In this document: positions 33,444-34,635 of the stretch, one piece after another
How positions within the stretch are numbered: position 1 is the stretch's first letter
Layout of the letters: the number at the start of each line of letters is the position of its first letter
Source of the DNA: an uncultured bacterium
GTDB lineage: Bacteria; Planctomycetota; J058
Assembly: GCA_937911525.1 (NCBI GenBank)
Contig: CALDQK010000071.1
Coordinates: forward strand, 1 to 34,635
DNA: 34,635 nucleotides
Reading direction: 5' to 3'
The notes under the pieces: model-generated
What the model was told of the DNA's origin: nothing
What the model saw: only the letters and a program-made list of their open reading frames with translations
Databases searched by the model: none
Program-made: the position numbers and the translations under genes

Positions 33444-34635
33444 TCAGTCCACCGCCTGGTAGCCGCGGCCGTTCTCGAACAGGATCCGGTGACTGCTCTG
33501 GTAGCGGTGCCCCAGGTGCAGGTGAGGCCCGGTGGTCTGGGTGTGGGGTCCGTGCAGGATCAGCTCGAAGCCGCCGCCGACGAGGACCTCGCCGCGATTG
33601 CGACGGATCAGGTCGAAGGCCTGCTGAAGGGTCAGGCCCTCCACGTAGAAGTCGGCGGCGCGGTTGGCCATGTGCAGGCTGCGGTGGCTTCCGCCGCTGG
33701 GGACGTAGTTGCGATCGCCGCTGGTCAGCACGACGGGCTTCCCCGCCACCGCCGAGATCCGCTCCAGCGCCCGGCGCAGGACCGGGTCCGAGACGCGGTG
33801 CCCGCGGTTGAGCACCCGGCCCTTGGGCCGGCGAGCCTCGACCTGCAGTCGGGCCAGGGTGGTGGGTCCGACCTGACCCGTGGGCTCCAGCCCCCGGCTC
33901 CGCTGCCAGTCCTGCAGCGCCTGCTGGGTCGTGGGCCCAAAGAGCCCGGTGGGACCGACGCCGAGCTGCCGCTGCAGGTCCTGGACGGCCGGGCCCCGCG
34001 CCCCGAAGGAGAGGACCTGGCCGCCGCCGACGTAGTCGGCCAGGGTCCCCCTCGCCTCGTGCAGGCGTCCGGTCTGGGCGGGCGGTCTGGCGTCCTCGGG
34101 CTCGGGGCGGCTGGCCTGCGACCTGCGCGCACGCAGGGCCTGGCTCCGCGCAGGGGGGACCGCGCTCGGGGCGGGGCGGACCTCGCTCGGAGCGAGGCTG
34201 GACTCAGCGCGCACCTCGCGGGCCGAGGGCTGCGCTTCGTTCGCTCGGAGGGGTCGCAGCGGTTGCTCCCAGGGAAGGCGCGCGCGGCGCCGGGGGTAAA
34301 TGCGCTCCTCTTCGGGCACGTCGTAGAGGCCTCGCTCGCGTCCCACCGCCCCCGGCTCCTCGCTCGTCGAGGCGCCAGCGCCCTCGCGTGCCTGCTCCTC
34401 TGCCGCCGCCGCGCGCGGCGCGCTCGCTGGCAGGGTCGCTGGCTCCCCGCGCAGGCGGCCGGCGATCCCCTTCGTCGGGGCGGCTACCGCGGACTCGGCT
34501 CGCGCGGGCTGGGCTCGGGCGGACTGGGCTCGGGCGGACTGGGCTCGGGCGGGCTGGGGCTGCGAGGGTCGGGCCTGCTGCGCGGCCGGCGCATAGCGCT
34601 GGAAGAGCGCCGGGACGTCGTGGTTGCGGCTGAAG
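33444..34635 (-). CDS. Peptidoglycan-binding, M15-type peptidase-like protein (5' end outside the window)
   Basis: The frame is open to the window edge, so a GTG at 34346 is probably internal and ~396 residues are visible. The visible start is a long Ala/Arg/Gln/Pro-rich region with pentapeptide repeats (ARAQS). Then comes a PG_binding_1 domain (about 33850-34020: FGARGPAVQDLQRQLG, GLFGPTTQQALQDWQ, VGPTTLARL). The C-terminal ~130 residues resemble zinc D,D-peptidases of the M15_3/DUF882 (YcbK-like) type: LTSGDRN, SLHMANRAADFYV (His and Asp ligands) and GPHLHLGH (third ligand). Such enzymes cut peptide cross-links in peptidoglycan or act as wall-bound structural relatives. The signal peptide, if any, is outside the window. 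It is followed after two bases by a Ser/Thr kinase. Confidence 0.83.
   Translation of the reverse strand, partial: FSRNHDVPALFQRYAPAAQQARPSQPQPARAQSARAQSARAQPARAESAVAAPTKGIAGRLRGEPATLPASAPRAAAAEEQAREGAGASTSEEPGAVGRERGLYDVPEEERIYPRRRARLPWEQPLRPLRANEAQPSAREVRAESSLAPSEVRPAPSAVPPARSQALRARRSQASRPEPEDARPPAQTGRLHEARGTLADYVGGGQVLSFGARGPAVQDLQRQLGVGPTGLFGPTTQQALQDWQRSRGLEPTGQVGPTTLARLQVEARRPKGRVLNRGHRVSDPVLRRALERISAVAGKPVVLTSGDRNYVPSGGSHRSLHMANRAADFYVEGLTLQQAFDLIRRNRGEVLVGGGFELILHGPHTQTTGPHLHLGHRYQSSHRILFENGRGYQAVD
34506..34550 (-). repeat. Three 15-base tandem repeats in the peptidase gene
   Basis: The unit GGACTGGGCTCGGGC occurs twice exactly (34521-34535, 34536-34550) and once with a single change (34506-34520). 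It encodes the (S/P)ARAQ repeat of the flexible N-terminal region, in frame. Copy number is likely variable. Confidence 0.8.

Noticed and set aside
34506-34550. Short tandem repeats as a CRISPR array
   Set aside because: Units are 15 bases, contiguous and in frame within a coding region, with no spacers.

Overview
The window is very GC-rich DNA with tightly packed genes. It carries four Ser/Thr protein kinases, an ECF sigma factor translationally coupled to one of them, many secreted or lipoprotein-type proteins, and the end of a contractile injection system (phage-tail-like) locus. This mix points to a large-genome environmental bacterium, most likely Planctomycetota, with Myxococcota as the main alternative. 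That assignment is inferred from gene content only. I see no insertion sequence, CRISPR array, integrase or rRNA.

Region 1 (1-7407, + strand) is the 3' end of a phage-tail-like/extracellular contractile injection system cluster. It holds the C-terminus of a baseplate J-like protein, a PASTA-tail protein I fusion, and a large tail-associated protein. These are followed on the same strand by two near-identical FHA proteins, a membrane-anchored PP2C phosphatase and a Ser/Thr kinase carrying its own FHA domain. Phosphatase and kinase overlap by ATGA. The layout resembles the kinase/phosphatase/FHA control circuit of some type VI secretion systems, but here it sits beside an eCIS-type baseplate.

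Region 2 (7408-7962) has a pair of palindromes, a small unknown gene, and a complete tRNA-Ala(CGC) unit with promoter and U-tract terminator.

Region 3 (8029-15178) has a secreted DUF3370-like protein, a coupled pair (di-iron ferritin-like protein plus DUF445 membrane protein), and, divergently, a secreted multidomain protein with two PrcB-like domains, an SH3-like segment and a C-terminal CBM20 starch-binding-like domain.

Region 4 (15179-24170, all - strand) is a signalling block: ECF sigma factor, WD40-like receptor kinase, a TPR receptor kinase whose sensor half is internally duplicated, a secreted SH3/serine-hydrolase-like protein and a small zinc-finger/winged-helix protein.

Region 5 (24287-31523) looks like an exported carotenoid-type metabolism region: a Tat-targeted carotenoid-desaturase-like FAD enzyme, a double FAS1 protein with a redoxin-like tail, a lipoprotein amidohydrolase and a Tat/lipobox carotenoid oxygenase. 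All four carry export signals, which is unusual for this chemistry.

Region 6 (31699-34635, - strand) has a secreted unknown protein, a soluble Ser/Thr kinase, and a peptidoglycan-binding/M15-type peptidase whose 5' end lies outside the window.

Most intergenic regions carry strong GC-rich perfect hairpins without U-tracts. Only the tRNA has a classical intrinsic terminator.
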